Assembly: GCF_014640255.1 (NCBI RefSeq)
Contig: NZ_BMGP01000001.1
Span: 723,851-787,850, forward strand
Length of the DNA stretch: 64,000 nucleotides
Direction: 5' to 3'
Source: Subtercola lobariae
Lineage (GTDB): Bacteria; Actinomycetota; Actinomycetes; Actinomycetales; Microbacteriaceae
The notes under the pieces were generated by a model. It ran no database searches and had not been told where the DNA came from. It saw nothing but the letters and a program-made list of their open reading frames with translations. Numbering within the stretch: the stretch's first letter is position 1; every line of letters starts with the position of its first letter. Below are positions 8,551 through 16,168 of this stretch, piece after piece. Both the position numbers and the translations under genes were made by a program.

Positions 8551-8568
8551 ACAGACGCTCTGTATACT
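8551..8568 (+). promoter_or_regulatory. Operator ACAGACGCTCTGT and -10 box of the monooxygenase gene
   Basis: ACAGACGCTCTGT (8551-8563) is a palindrome with 5-bp arms. It abuts a good -10 hexamer, TATACT (8563-8568), 24 bp before the monooxygenase start. The identical 13-mer recurs at 13821-13833 before the NmrA-like gene, suggesting one regulator for both. The -35 match is weak. Confidence 0.6.
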
Positions 8569-8591
8569 TTGAAGTTATCATAGGAGATGAC

Positions 8592-9815
8592 ATGGAATTC
8601 ACGCCCGCAAGCTCACCCCTTGAGGCCGCGATCGACCCAGCCGGCGAAGAGCTCGTCGACTGGGCACGCGCCTTCATTCCTGAACTCCGCGCGGCCCGCG
8701 ATGAGATCGACGCCGCCTCTCGCACCCCGCATGACATCGCCGCACAGATGAGCGATGCCGGGCTCTGGCGCATGGCGGTGCCCCGTGAACTTGGTGGCCT
8801 GCAGTCGGGAATCAGCGTGTGGAAGCGCGCGGTCACCGAGATCGGCCGCGGCGACGGCGGTGTCGCCTGGGGGCTCACCCTGAACTCCGCAGCAGCCTGG
8901 ATGGCCGCGAATCTGTACCCGCGTCACGTCGTCGACGAGGTTTTCGCCGAACCCGACGCCCGCTTCGCCGGGGTCTTTTCGGGTCGCGGCGTGAAGGCGC
9001 ACAAAGTCGAAGGCGGCATTGTGGTCGACAAGGGCATGTGGTTCTTCAACTCCGGTGTGTACCAGGCCGACTGGAACCTCTTGGGGGTGCCCGGGTTCAA
9101 CGAAGCCGGCGAGCCGGTCTTCCCGGGTGGCGTCGCGATCGTACCGATGTCTGACGTGACGATTCTGCACGACTGGAACCCCTCGGGGTTGCGGGGCAGC
9201 GGCAGCACGAACGTCGCCATGGAGGGCATTTTCATCGCCGACGATCGCATCGTCTCGCTGCAAGCCTGCAACGAGGGCACTCAACCGGCCATCTTCGGCG
9301 CCGAAGACCCGTTCTACCGGGTGGCGTTCGGCCCGCTGATGGTGCTCATTCTCGCGTTTCCGGTGTTGGGGCTCGGCAAGCACATGCTCGAATCCTTTCT
9401 CGAAGCGCTGCCGAAGCGCGACATCAAGCTGACGTTCTACACCAAGCAGAACCTCGCCGCCGTGACACATCTGCAGTTGGGCGAGGTGTCGGCGAAGATC
9501 GACACGGCAGACGCGATCATCGAGCGTGGTTGCGAGGCCATGCAGTACTGGGCCGACCGCAACGAGACGATGCCCAAAATCGAGCGAGCACGCATCACCC
9601 GCGACACTGCATACGCAGACCAGCTCGTCTGGGAGGCCATCGACACTCTGGCGAACGCTGCCGGTGGGTCGTGGGCGTGGAAGGCCAGTGAGCTGAACCG
9701 CATCTGGCAAGACGCCAAAGTCGCGACGATGCATCCCTTCGTCAACGTGGCCAGCAACCTCGAGTCGTACGGGCGCATGCTTGCTGGTATTGAGCCCGAC
9801 CTGATGGCAGTCTGA
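8592..9815 (+). CDS. Acyl-CoA-dehydrogenase-fold flavin-dependent monooxygenase
   Basis: 407 aa. The family includes the oxygenase components HpaH/C2, DszC and IacA, which use reduced flavin from a partner to hydroxylate aromatic or heterocyclic substrates. Visible features: N-terminal helical domain with MRxPRELGG-like text (WRMAVPRELGGLQSG), middle beta domain (GGVAIVPMSDV, WNPSGLRGSGSTNVAMEG), and C-terminal helical bundle (AGGSWAWKASELNRIWQD). The catalytic Glu typical of true acyl-CoA dehydrogenases is not evident. The ATG at 8592 has AGGAGA upstream. It is transcribed divergently from the importer; the flavin reductase at 1582 is the probable partner. A true dehydrogenase cannot be excluded. 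Confidence 0.85.
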   Translation: MEFTPASSPLEAAIDPAGEELVDWARAFIPELRAARDEIDAASRTPHDIAAQMSDAGLWRMAVPRELGGLQSGISVWKRAVTEIGRGDGGVAWGLTLNSAAAWMAANLYPRHVVDEVFAEPDARFAGVFSGRGVKAHKVEGGIVVDKGMWFFNSGVYQADWNLLGVPGFNEAGEPVFPGGVAIVPMSDVTILHDWNPSGLRGSGSTNVAMEGIFIADDRIVSLQACNEGTQPAIFGAEDPFYRVAFGPLMVLILAFPVLGLGKHMLESFLEALPKRDIKLTFYTKQNLAAVTHLQLGEVSAKIDTADAIIERGCEAMQYWADRNETMPKIERARITRDTAYADQLVWEAIDTLANAAGGSWAWKASELNRIWQDAKVATMHPFVNVASNLESYGRMLAGIEPDLMAV

Positions 9816-9898
9816 TCGGGGGCCGGATCGGGTAGGGTGCGGCTATCGCAACGTCATTCCACGCTGGCCGACCAGGTGGTGCACGAAGGGGAGAGAGC

Positions 9899-10618
9899 GT
9901 GGAACAATCTCAGGCTGTGATCGACGAGAGCACCGACCATCGCGTTCGTGTGGCCAGACAGCGGCGCGAGCGGATGCACAGGCGACTCCTCGAGGCCGTT
10001 CTGGTGTGTTTCGCCGAGACGCCGTTCGGAGGGTCACCCACGGTCGAGGTGGTCATTGCCAAGGCAGACGTCTCGAAGGCGACCTACTACAAGTACTTCG
10101 CGTCGATCGACGAGGCCGTGCAGCAGCTCGGCCAGACGATGGCCGACGACATGGTCGAGATCGCCAAGAGCATGTTCACGCCGACCAACACGGCCCCGTT
10201 TCGCATGACGGCGGCCATGCAGATCTTTTTGATTCGCAGTGTTCGCGAGCCGGTCTGGGCGGCCTTCGTCTCACGAGCCGACGTGATGGGCCCCACGAGT
10301 GAAGTGCGGCACGGCATCGATATGCACATCAGGGCTGCACGCGAGAGCGGATTTCTCACGTTCACGTCTCAGCAATCTGCGCTCGCGCTCGCGCTCGGCA
10401 CGCTGAGCGAGGGAATGCGTCACCTCGCTCAGACCCCGACCGAAGACGTGCTGCCGTTTGTTCACGACACCATGGCACTCATGTTGCGTGGCCTGGGGGC
10501 TGATTCTGTGAAGGCCGAAGAGCTTCTCGCTGAGACATCGACGTTCATTCGTGAATCGGCTGGCGACGAGCTGCCGACGTGGAGCGATTCGCTGAGAGAA
10601 CTCGGGGCAGACGAGTGA
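9899..10618 (+). CDS. TetR family transcriptional regulator
   Basis: 239 aa. The N-terminal helix-turn-helix spans about residues 20-70 (EVVIAKADVSKATYYKYFASIDEAVQ has the recognition-helix pattern). A long helical ligand-binding domain follows. GTG start at 9899 with AGGGGAGAG upstream. Its stop overlaps the GTG start of the next gene, so it is co-transcribed with the SnoaL-like and cyclase genes. It likely controls the divergent importer and monooxygenase promoters at 8473-8568, and possibly the copy at 13821. Confidence 0.9.
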   Translation: MEQSQAVIDESTDHRVRVARQRRERMHRRLLEAVLVCFAETPFGGSPTVEVVIAKADVSKATYYKYFASIDEAVQQLGQTMADDMVEIAKSMFTPTNTAPFRMTAAMQIFLIRSVREPVWAAFVSRADVMGPTSEVRHGIDMHIRAARESGFLTFTSQQSALALALGTLSEGMRHLAQTPTEDVLPFVHDTMALMLRGLGADSVKAEELLAETSTFIRESAGDELPTWSDSLRELGADE

Positions 10619-11226
10619 GCCAGCTAACGGCATCCGTCGACGAGGCGGCCATTCGCTCGATCATCGAGCGCTGGGCCGTGCTTCGAGACGGCGGCATGTG
10701 GGCCGAATTCGCTGAGCTCTGGTGTGCCGACGGCCAAATGAGCGCGACCTGGTTCGAGGGTTCGGCAACCGACTTCATTCAGGCGAGCCGCGCGGGCTAC
10801 GAACGCGGCGTGAATGTGACGCACTTTCTCGGCGGCGCGGCCATCGAGGTGGTCGGTGACCGTGCGGTCGCGCAGACGAAGATGTCTATTACGCAGCGCG
10901 TCGAGCTGCACGGTGTGCTGGTCGACATCGAGTGCACCGGGCGGTTCTACGATCTGCTGCGGCGCGAAGAGGGCCGGTTCGGCTGGGGTATACGAGATCG
11001 CCGCGTCATTTACGAGAACGACCGCATCGTCGCGGTGGTTCCGGGTGCGCCGTTGAGGCTCGACGAGTCGCTGCTGGCGCAGTTTCCCGAGGGGTACCGG
11101 CACCTCGGCTATGCCCAGGCCCTCGGCGGGCTCTCGGTGCGGCCCGGGCTGCCCGGCCGTTCGGGGCCCGCGCTCGAGGCGCTCATGGCTGAGGGGCGCG
11201 CATGGCTGGGGGGCGCGCATGACTGA
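10615..11226 (+). CDS. SnoaL-like (NTF2-fold) protein, copy 1
   Basis: 203 aa protein of the nuclear-transport-factor-2/SnoaL superfamily. Residues about 10-130 carry the fold pattern (IRSIIERWAVLRDGGMWAEFAELWCADGQM, then the beta-strand-rich VELHGVLVDIECTGRFYDLL). Relatives act as small isomerases, cyclases or hydroxylation accessories; exact activity unknown. GTG start inside the GTGA overlap with the TetR stop. The C-terminal block (YRHLGYAQALGG) aligns with YRYLSYTRALRG of the protein at 12268, so the two are paralogues flanking the cyclase. Confidence 0.75.
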   Translation: MSQLTASVDEAAIRSIIERWAVLRDGGMWAEFAELWCADGQMSATWFEGSATDFIQASRAGYERGVNVTHFLGGAAIEVVGDRAVAQTKMSITQRVELHGVLVDIECTGRFYDLLRREEGRFGWGIRDRRVIYENDRIVAVVPGAPLRLDESLLAQFPEGYRHLGYAQALGGLSVRPGLPGRSGPALEALMAEGRAWLGGAHD

Positions 11227-11243
11227 GGGGCGCGCATGGCTGA
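11184..11243. repeat. 17-bp tandem repeat carrying ribosome binding site and ATG
   Basis: Three 17-bp units (11184-11200, 11201-11217, 11218-11234) and part of a fourth, each reading CATGGCTGAGGGGCGCG or a one-base variant. Every junction places GAGGGG five bases before an ATG. The array covers the end of the SnoaL-like gene and the start of the cyclase gene. Because 17 is not a multiple of three, the successive ATGs (11185, 11202, 11219, 11236) fall in different frames. Confidence 0.85.
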
Positions 11244-12189
11244 CAGCGACGTCAGAGCAGACAAGAAAGTTCAGACAATGACAGACCACAATGTTTACGA
11301 CTCAGATCAGACCGACGACCTGCCCAGCAACTGGGGGAGGTGGGGTGACGACGACGAGCGCGGCACCCTGAATCTCATCACGGCCGAGTCTCGCCTGCGA
11401 GGCTATGCCGAGCTCGCGAGTGGTGAGGTTGTGTCGCTCGCTGTTCCCATCTCGCCGTCGCTGTTCGCCGGCGGCGGGCCGTGGCCGCGCTCGCAGGTCT
11501 TGTCGCCGCCACCCGTGCAGCAGACCATGACCTACACGGGCTCGCCGCCCCGTGCGCTCAGCGACGTTCTGCTGATCTACACGCACCACGTGCACATGAC
11601 CCACATCGATGCTCTCGCGCACATTCCCCTCGACGGGCTCGTCTACCCGGGCAAGTCGTTGTTCGAGACCACGCGGGGCGGCACGATCAATCACGGCTCG
11701 ACCTCTGCATTCACGGGGGGCATCGTCACTCGCGGCATTCTGCTCGACCTGGCGCCGGGAGCCAGGCTCGATGCCGAGTACGTGATTCATGCCGCCGACC
11801 TCGATGCCGCGCTCGAGCGCACCGGCCGGTCTCTCGAGCCGGGCGACGCTGTCGTCATCCGCGGCGGCTGGCGGGTACGCGAACGCGAAGACATCGACGA
11901 CCCGTACCCCTACTTCGCCCTCGACGTGATTCAGTGGCTGGCCGACCACGATGTGAGCATCATCGCGAGCGACGTGGGCGACCGAGTGCTCTCGAAGCCC
12001 GGCGCGGAGATTCCGCTGCACGACGTCGCTCTCGCGCGGCTCGGCATGCCACTCATCGACGGCGCCGAGGTCGAAGAACTGGCCGAGACGGCCGACAGGC
12101 TCGGGCGGTGGGCGTTTTTGTTCGTGTGCGGCCCGATGCCGGTGCAGAATTCGACCGGCGTTCCGGTGAATCCGCTCGCGCTGTTCTGA
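11236..12189 (+). CDS. Cyclase-family metal-dependent hydrolase
   Basis: 317 aa, the cyclase/kynurenine-formamidase-like family (PF04199), which hydrolyses amide or ester/lactone bonds using a divalent metal. The metal motif is visible: H123-x-D125-x3-H129 within MTHIDALAH, preceded by further His at 117-120. SxVGDRVLSKPG and the C-terminal FLFVCGPMPVQNSTG are also family-like. I chose ATG 11236 for the GAGGGG five bases upstream; ATG 11278 is an alternative. Fourth gene of the run 9899-12852, between two SnoaL-like paralogues, suggesting processing of a ring-opened or lactone intermediate. Confidence 0.85.
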   Translation: MADSDVRADKKVQTMTDHNVYDSDQTDDLPSNWGRWGDDDERGTLNLITAESRLRGYAELASGEVVSLAVPISPSLFAGGGPWPRSQVLSPPPVQQTMTYTGSPPRALSDVLLIYTHHVHMTHIDALAHIPLDGLVYPGKSLFETTRGGTINHGSTSAFTGGIVTRGILLDLAPGARLDAEYVIHAADLDAALERTGRSLEPGDAVVIRGGWRVREREDIDDPYPYFALDVIQWLADHDVSIIASDVGDRVLSKPGAEIPLHDVALARLGMPLIDGAEVEELAETADRLGRWAFLFVCGPMPVQNSTGVPVNPLALF

Positions 12190-12267
12190 GGCGCCGAGCA
12201 TCCTGGGCCACATCACTTGCCAGAAACCGCCCGGTGATAAACCGGTACTACTACCTCTGGAGAATCA

Positions 12268-12852
12268 ATGAACGACGCAGCAACTGTCGGCGCGCTCGTG
12301 GTGCGTGAGCGCCAAACTCGAACGCGAGGCCTCGGCGACGCTAACATCGCCTGCTATCACCCCGACGCCATCATCGAGACGAGCTGGCTACGCGGCAGCC
12401 CCCGAGATTTCATCGCCGGCGCGGGCAACCCGTACGCCACGTTCGCGCGCCCGGTGAACCGCCTCGGCCCGCCCGACGTCACGGTCGTGGGCGACCGGGC
12501 GATGGTCGAGCTGCCGTCGACGACAATCGTGTGGATGCCCGTGAACGACGTCGAAGCTGTCTTCACCTCGTTCATGCGGCTGATCTACCGTGTCGAACGT
12601 CGTGCCGGCGGCCCCTGGCTGCTCAGCGCACTGCACTCGGTGAACGAAGGTGACACGCTCGAGCCCGCCGTGCCCGGCACCAGCCTCGGAATCGAGCCCG
12701 AAGCTCTCGCAGGGTTTCGGTCGTCGTACCGGTATCTCTCATATACCCGTGCGCTGCGCGGAACGGTCGTCGACGCCGACCTGCCTGGAACCGATCGCCC
12801 AGACCAGCTCAACGCGCTCTACGTCGACATCGACGCCTGGCTGCAAAGCTGA
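12268..12852 (+). CDS. SnoaL-like (NTF2-fold) protein, copy 2
   Basis: 194 aa, a paralogue of the protein at 10615 by its C-terminal YRYLSYTRALRG and DLPGTDRP segments. The N-terminal half is less typical, lacking the first helix motif of copy 1, so function is uncertain. ATG 12268 has TGGAGA upstream. The 78-bp gap from the cyclase gene holds no clear terminator, so it is probably in the same operon. Its last codons and stop lie in the first unit of a 21-bp tandem repeat. Confidence 0.7.
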   Translation: MNDAATVGALVVRERQTRTRGLGDANIACYHPDAIIETSWLRGSPRDFIAGAGNPYATFARPVNRLGPPDVTVVGDRAMVELPSTTIVWMPVNDVEAVFTSFMRLIYRVERRAGGPWLLSALHSVNEGDTLEPAVPGTSLGIEPEALAGFRSSYRYLSYTRALRGTVVDADLPGTDRPDQLNALYVDIDAWLQS

Positions 12853-12915
12853 GACGCCTGGCTACAAGGCTGAGACGCCTGGCTACAAAGCTGAGACGCC
12901 TGGCTGCACGGCTGC
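12832..12915. repeat. 21-bp tandem repeat at a convergent gene junction
   Basis: Four 21-bp units of the GACGCCTGGCTACAAAGCTGA type (12832-12852, 12853-12873, 12874-12894, 12895-12915), identical except for a few positions. The first unit holds the last codons and stop of the SnoaL-like gene. Units 3 and 4 hold the stop and last codons of the NmrA-like gene on the other strand. It looks like local duplication of a 3' end. Confidence 0.9.
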
Positions 12916-13779
12916 CCGGCGGGCATCCCATTCCCGGCGAACGAACTGCTCATACGAGGTAGGTTCACGGCCGAGCAGCCAGGTGAGCACGTTCGGGTTG
13001 CCCACGAAGTCGTGGGCGCTGTTGTAGCCGGAGATGGTCTGTAAGGCGTTCACCTCGTGCTGCCGGGTCGACAGGTCGCCGGCGCCGAGCAGCGCGACGG
13101 CGAACGCTTCTGAATCGATCTCGCGCACCTCGATGGGCCTCTCGACCACGCGGCTGATGATTTCGCCGAGTTGGTGTGCCGTGAAACGCCCCGGGGCCAC
13201 GAGTTCATACGTTGCAGCTGCATGCCGGGCGGTGTCAGTGAGCGCCATTACGGCGACATCGGTCACATCGTCGAGATCGACTACGCTCTGGCTGCGATCG
13301 AGCGACCACATGAGTTCGAAAACGCCGTGCTCGAACACCGACCGCAACTTGATGGGCGACATGTAGTTCGACGGCTGCAGAATGGTGAACTCGAGGCCAG
13401 AGGCCAGCAGATGCTCTTCGATGTCGCGCTTGATCTCGTGCTGCACCAGCTCAGAAGCGATGGCGTGCAGCACCGAGCTGAACACGAAATGCGAAACGCC
13501 TGCTTCGCGTGCGGCATCGATGAGGCCGAACCCCATGGCGCGCTCGCCCGGGCTGACCGTCGCGGCGATGTGGTAGATCTTCTCGACACCCCGAACCGCC
13601 CGGCGTTGCATCTCGGGGTCGGCGATGTCGCCGACGATGACGTCGTGCACGCCCAGCTCACGCAGACGGGCAGCGGATGCCTCAGACCTGACACTCGCTC
13701 GAACCTCGAGCCCGCGCTGCAGAAGTTTGGGAAGCAGAAGCTTGCCCTGATTGCCGGAGGCAGAGGTCACGAGAATCAT
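12883..13779 (-). CDS. NmrA-like NAD(P)-binding oxidoreductase
   Basis: 298 aa atypical short-chain dehydrogenase of the NmrA/HSCARG type. Starts with a Rossmann motif MILVTSASGNQGKLL, then VRASVRSE (NADP-type strand), VFSSVLHAIAS and FTILQPSNYMSP. It may be a quinone or enone reductase, or a redox sensor. ATG 13779 has AAAGGG upstream. The 65-bp leader holds the palindrome shared with the monooxygenase promoter, placing the gene in the same presumed regulon. Its final codons lie in the 21-bp tandem repeat. Confidence 0.85.
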   Translation of the reverse strand: MILVTSASGNQGKLLLPKLLQRGLEVRASVRSEASAARLRELGVHDVIVGDIADPEMQRRAVRGVEKIYHIAATVSPGERAMGFGLIDAAREAGVSHFVFSSVLHAIASELVQHEIKRDIEEHLLASGLEFTILQPSNYMSPIKLRSVFEHGVFELMWSLDRSQSVVDLDDVTDVAVMALTDTARHAAATYELVAPGRFTAHQLGEIISRVVERPIEVREIDSEAFAVALLGAGDLSTRQHEVNALQTISGYNSAHDFVGNPNVLTWLLGREPTSYEQFVRREWDARRAAVQPGVSAL

Positions 13780-13820
13780 GGGGGCCCTTTCGATCGCGAT
13801 GCTGCGATCTCATCACCATA

Positions 13821-13833
13821 ACAGACGCTCTGT
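13821..13833. promoter_or_regulatory. Operator-like palindrome identical to 8551-8563
   Basis: ACAGACGCTCTGT, matching the 13-mer at 8551 exactly, and the flanking bases agree as well (AACAGACGCTCTGT, then TA after one variable base). It lies between the NmrA-like gene and the SDR upstream on the same strand. Probable binding site for the TetR at 9899. Confidence 0.6.
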
Positions 13834-13844
13834 CTATTATGAAT

Positions 13845-14582
13845 TCAGCCCTGTGCCGTCGGCCGAATAATGATTTCGCCGACTTCGACCCCTGCCGGCT
13901 GCGCGATGGCGTAGGCGACGGCTGCCGCAATGGCGTCGGGCGGCATGGCCATCGCGTCTCGCTGTGCGCGCAGGGCCGCGCCCACCTCGGGCGAGCCGCC
14001 CTTGCCGACCCCTTCGGTGTTCGTGAAACCGGGTGAGATCACGGTCACCCTCAGGTCGGGGCCGGCCTCTTGGCGCAGCCCCTCGCTCAACGCTCGCACC
14101 GCGGTCTTCGTTGCGGCGTAGACCGACATCGTCGCAGTCACCTTGTGAGCCGATGTCGACGCCGTGTGAATGAAGTGACCCGACTTCTGCCGCCGAAACA
14201 CGGGTAGCGCGGCAGAAATGCCGTTCAGTACGCCTTTGAGATTCACGTCGATCATCTCGTTCCAGTCGTCGACGGAGTCGTCGTCGAGGGCCGAGACCGC
14301 CATACTTCCGGCGTTGCTGAAGAGAACGTCGAGCCTGCCGTAGTTGTCGAGGGCTGCGCTGACCAGTTTGCGAAGGTCGGCCGGCTCCCGAACATCCACC
14401 TGCACCGCTATCGCTTCGCCGCCAGCATCGCGAATGCGTGTCGCCAGCGCCTGAACGAGTTCTTCTCTCCGAGCGGCCACGATCACGCGTGCGCCCTCGT
14501 CGGCGAGATGAAGTGCGGTGGCCTCGCCGATACCGCTGCTGGCTCCGGTGATTGCGACGACCTTCGCTGTTATGCCTGACAC
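13845..14582 (-). CDS. Short-chain dehydrogenase/reductase
   Basis: 245 aa classical SDR. Cofactor motif TGASSGIG at 12-19, acidic DVREPADL after strand 3, NAG at 90-92, catalytic Ser near 142, Tyr155 and Lys159 (YAATK). NAD(P)-dependent alcohol/ketone interconversion; substrate unknown. The GTG start at 14582 has AGGGAG six bases upstream. It is transcribed away from the TetR at 14642, with an operator-like palindrome between them. It may read through into the NmrA-like gene. Confidence 0.92.
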   Translation of the reverse strand: MSGITAKVVAITGASSGIGEATALHLADEGARVIVAARREELVQALATRIRDAGGEAIAVQVDVREPADLRKLVSAALDNYGRLDVLFSNAGSMAVSALDDDSVDDWNEMIDVNLKGVLNGISAALPVFRRQKSGHFIHTASTSAHKVTATMSVYAATKTAVRALSEGLRQEAGPDLRVTVISPGFTNTEGVGKGGSPEVGAALRAQRDAMAMPPDAIAAAVAYAIAQPAGVEVGEIIIRPTAQG

Positions 14583-14603
14583 GGTTTGCTCCCTAGAATG
14601 AAA

Positions 14604-14617
14604 CGGACAGTTGTCCG
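14604..14617. promoter_or_regulatory. Operator-like palindrome between SDR and TetR genes
   Basis: CGGACAGTTGTCCG has 6-bp arms around GT. A wider inverted pair, GAAACGGACA (14600-14609) and TGTCCGTTTC (14643-14652), overlaps the TetR start codon. Both suggest autoregulation by the TetR at 14642 and control of the divergent SDR. Confidence 0.65.
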
Positions 14618-14641
14618 CACATCCAGGAGGCTACCGTACAC

Positions 14642-15208
14642 ATGTCCGTTTCGCCACCGGATGCTCGTTCCGTCTCTTCACGGGCCGATGCCAACCGCAA
14701 CCGCCAACGAATTCTCGACGCAGCGCGCACGGCGCTCGACGAGTCAGCACAAACCACGATGCAGGCCATCGCGCGCTCGGCCGGTGTGGGCCAGGCGACG
14801 CTGTACCGGCATTTCGAGAGCCGAGAGGCGCTGCTGCTCGAGGTCTACGAGCACGAATTCGCCGAGCTCATCGACTCTGCCGAAACATTTCGCGATCGGA
14901 GCGAACCGGTGGTGGCGCTTCGAACGTGGCTCACTCACCTCGCGTCGTTCGGCAGAAAGAAGCACGCTCTCTCGGCGGTTCTCGATGCGGCGGCGAAACG
15001 CGCGCTTCACGAGAAGCAATATTCGAGCATCATCGGCGTGATCACCACCCTGCTCGACGACGGCAAGAACGCCGGCCAACTGCGCGCCGACATTCAGGCC
15101 GACGAGCTTCTCGCGCTGGTGGGTTTTCTCTGGCAACTCGACACCACCACAGACACCCGCATCACCCACCTGCTCGACCTGGTCGTCGACGGCCTGCGCG
15201 CTCACTAG
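14642..15208 (+). CDS. TetR family transcriptional regulator
   Basis: 188 aa. Helix-turn-helix at about residues 20-65 (ANRNRQRILDAARTAL, then GVGQATLYRHFESREALLLEVY), followed by an all-helical ligand domain typical of regulators beside SDR genes. ATG 14642 preceded by AGGAGG. The divergent SDR gene is the obvious target. Only 55 bp with small direct repeats (AGAAGCCGC) separate its stop from the convergent DUF72 gene. Confidence 0.92.
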   Translation: MSVSPPDARSVSSRADANRNRQRILDAARTALDESAQTTMQAIARSAGVGQATLYRHFESREALLLEVYEHEFAELIDSAETFRDRSEPVVALRTWLTHLASFGRKKHALSAVLDAAAKRALHEKQYSSIIGVITTLLDDGKNAGQLRADIQADELLALVGFLWQLDTTTDTRITHLLDLVVDGLRAH

Positions 15209-15263
15209 GCCCAGAAGCCGCAAGCCGCGAGACCTCTAAGCCCAGAAGCCGCGAGATCTGGGT

Positions 15264-16028
15264 CTAAGCCAGGAAGCCGCGCTCGGTGAGCAGGCGGCGC
15301 AGGGTGCGCGCGTTGTCGACCGCATTGCCACCGCCGTCGTTGTTGAAGTACAAGTAGACGGCTTTGCCCGAACCATGCCACTCGCTGGCGCGATCGGCCC
15401 ACCACGACAGGTCGGCGTCGGAGTACGAGCCGCCGTAGAGGTACTCGTGGTCGGGCCCGTGCAAGCGCACGTAGACGATGTCTGAGGTGGCGCGAATGAC
15501 GCAGGGCAGGTTCGCGCCACTCATGACGCAGTACGCGGCGTTGTGACGTTCGAGCAGGTCGAAAACCTCGGGGTCGTTCCAGCTCGGGTGGCGCAGCTCG
15601 ACCGCGACCCTCAGCCAGTGCGGCAGCGTGCCCAGAAAGTAGTTCAGGCGCTCGTCGTCGCGCGGCATGGTCGGCGGCAGCTGAACGAGAAGCACGGCGC
15701 GCTTGTCGCCGAGTTCGTGCCACGAGCGTGCGATGCGCGTGGCCCAGAGTTCGGGGGAGTACAGCTTCTTGCCGTGCGTGAGGCCGCGCGGCGCCTTCAC
15801 CGACAGGCGAAAGCCTTCGGGCATCCGTCGCCGCCAGCTTGCGAAAGCGCGATCGGTCGGCCAACGGTAGAAGCTGGCGTTGAGTTCGACGGTGCTGAAT
15901 TCGGCGGTGTATCGGTCGAGCCTCTGCCACGGGCGCAGGTCGGGCGAATAGAGCGGGCCGTTCCAGTGCTCGTAGCTCCAGCCCGAGGTACCCACCCAGA
16001 TGCCTCGGCCGTCGTTCGCACCTGACAT
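15264..16028 (-). CDS. DUF72 family protein
   Basis: 254 aa, near the full family length. Family hallmarks are the N-terminal VGTSGWSYEHWNGPLY, the strand FSTVELNASFYRWP, VELRHPSW in the middle, and YLYFNNDGGGNAVDNA at the end. The fold is a TIM-like barrel of unknown biochemical role. ATG 16028 has GAGGAG upstream. It stands alone between a convergent TetR and a divergent membrane protein. Confidence 0.92.
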   Translation of the reverse strand: MSGANDGRGIWVGTSGWSYEHWNGPLYSPDLRPWQRLDRYTAEFSTVELNASFYRWPTDRAFASWRRRMPEGFRLSVKAPRGLTHGKKLYSPELWATRIARSWHELGDKRAVLLVQLPPTMPRDDERLNYFLGTLPHWLRVAVELRHPSWNDPEVFDLLERHNAAYCVMSGANLPCVIRATSDIVYVRLHGPDHEYLYGGSYSDADLSWWADRASEWHGSGKAVYLYFNNDGGGNAVDNARTLRRLLTERGFLA

Positions 16029-16168
16029 AACGAGCTCCTCGCGATCGGCTGGGTCTCACAGAAGTTCAGCATGCCCGTCGCCCCGCGACAAACCCACACG
16101 CAGGTGAGTGGATGCCCGCCCCGGCGTGCTCACAGATTCGAGAGGTCACATCACATAAGGTTGCAGAC

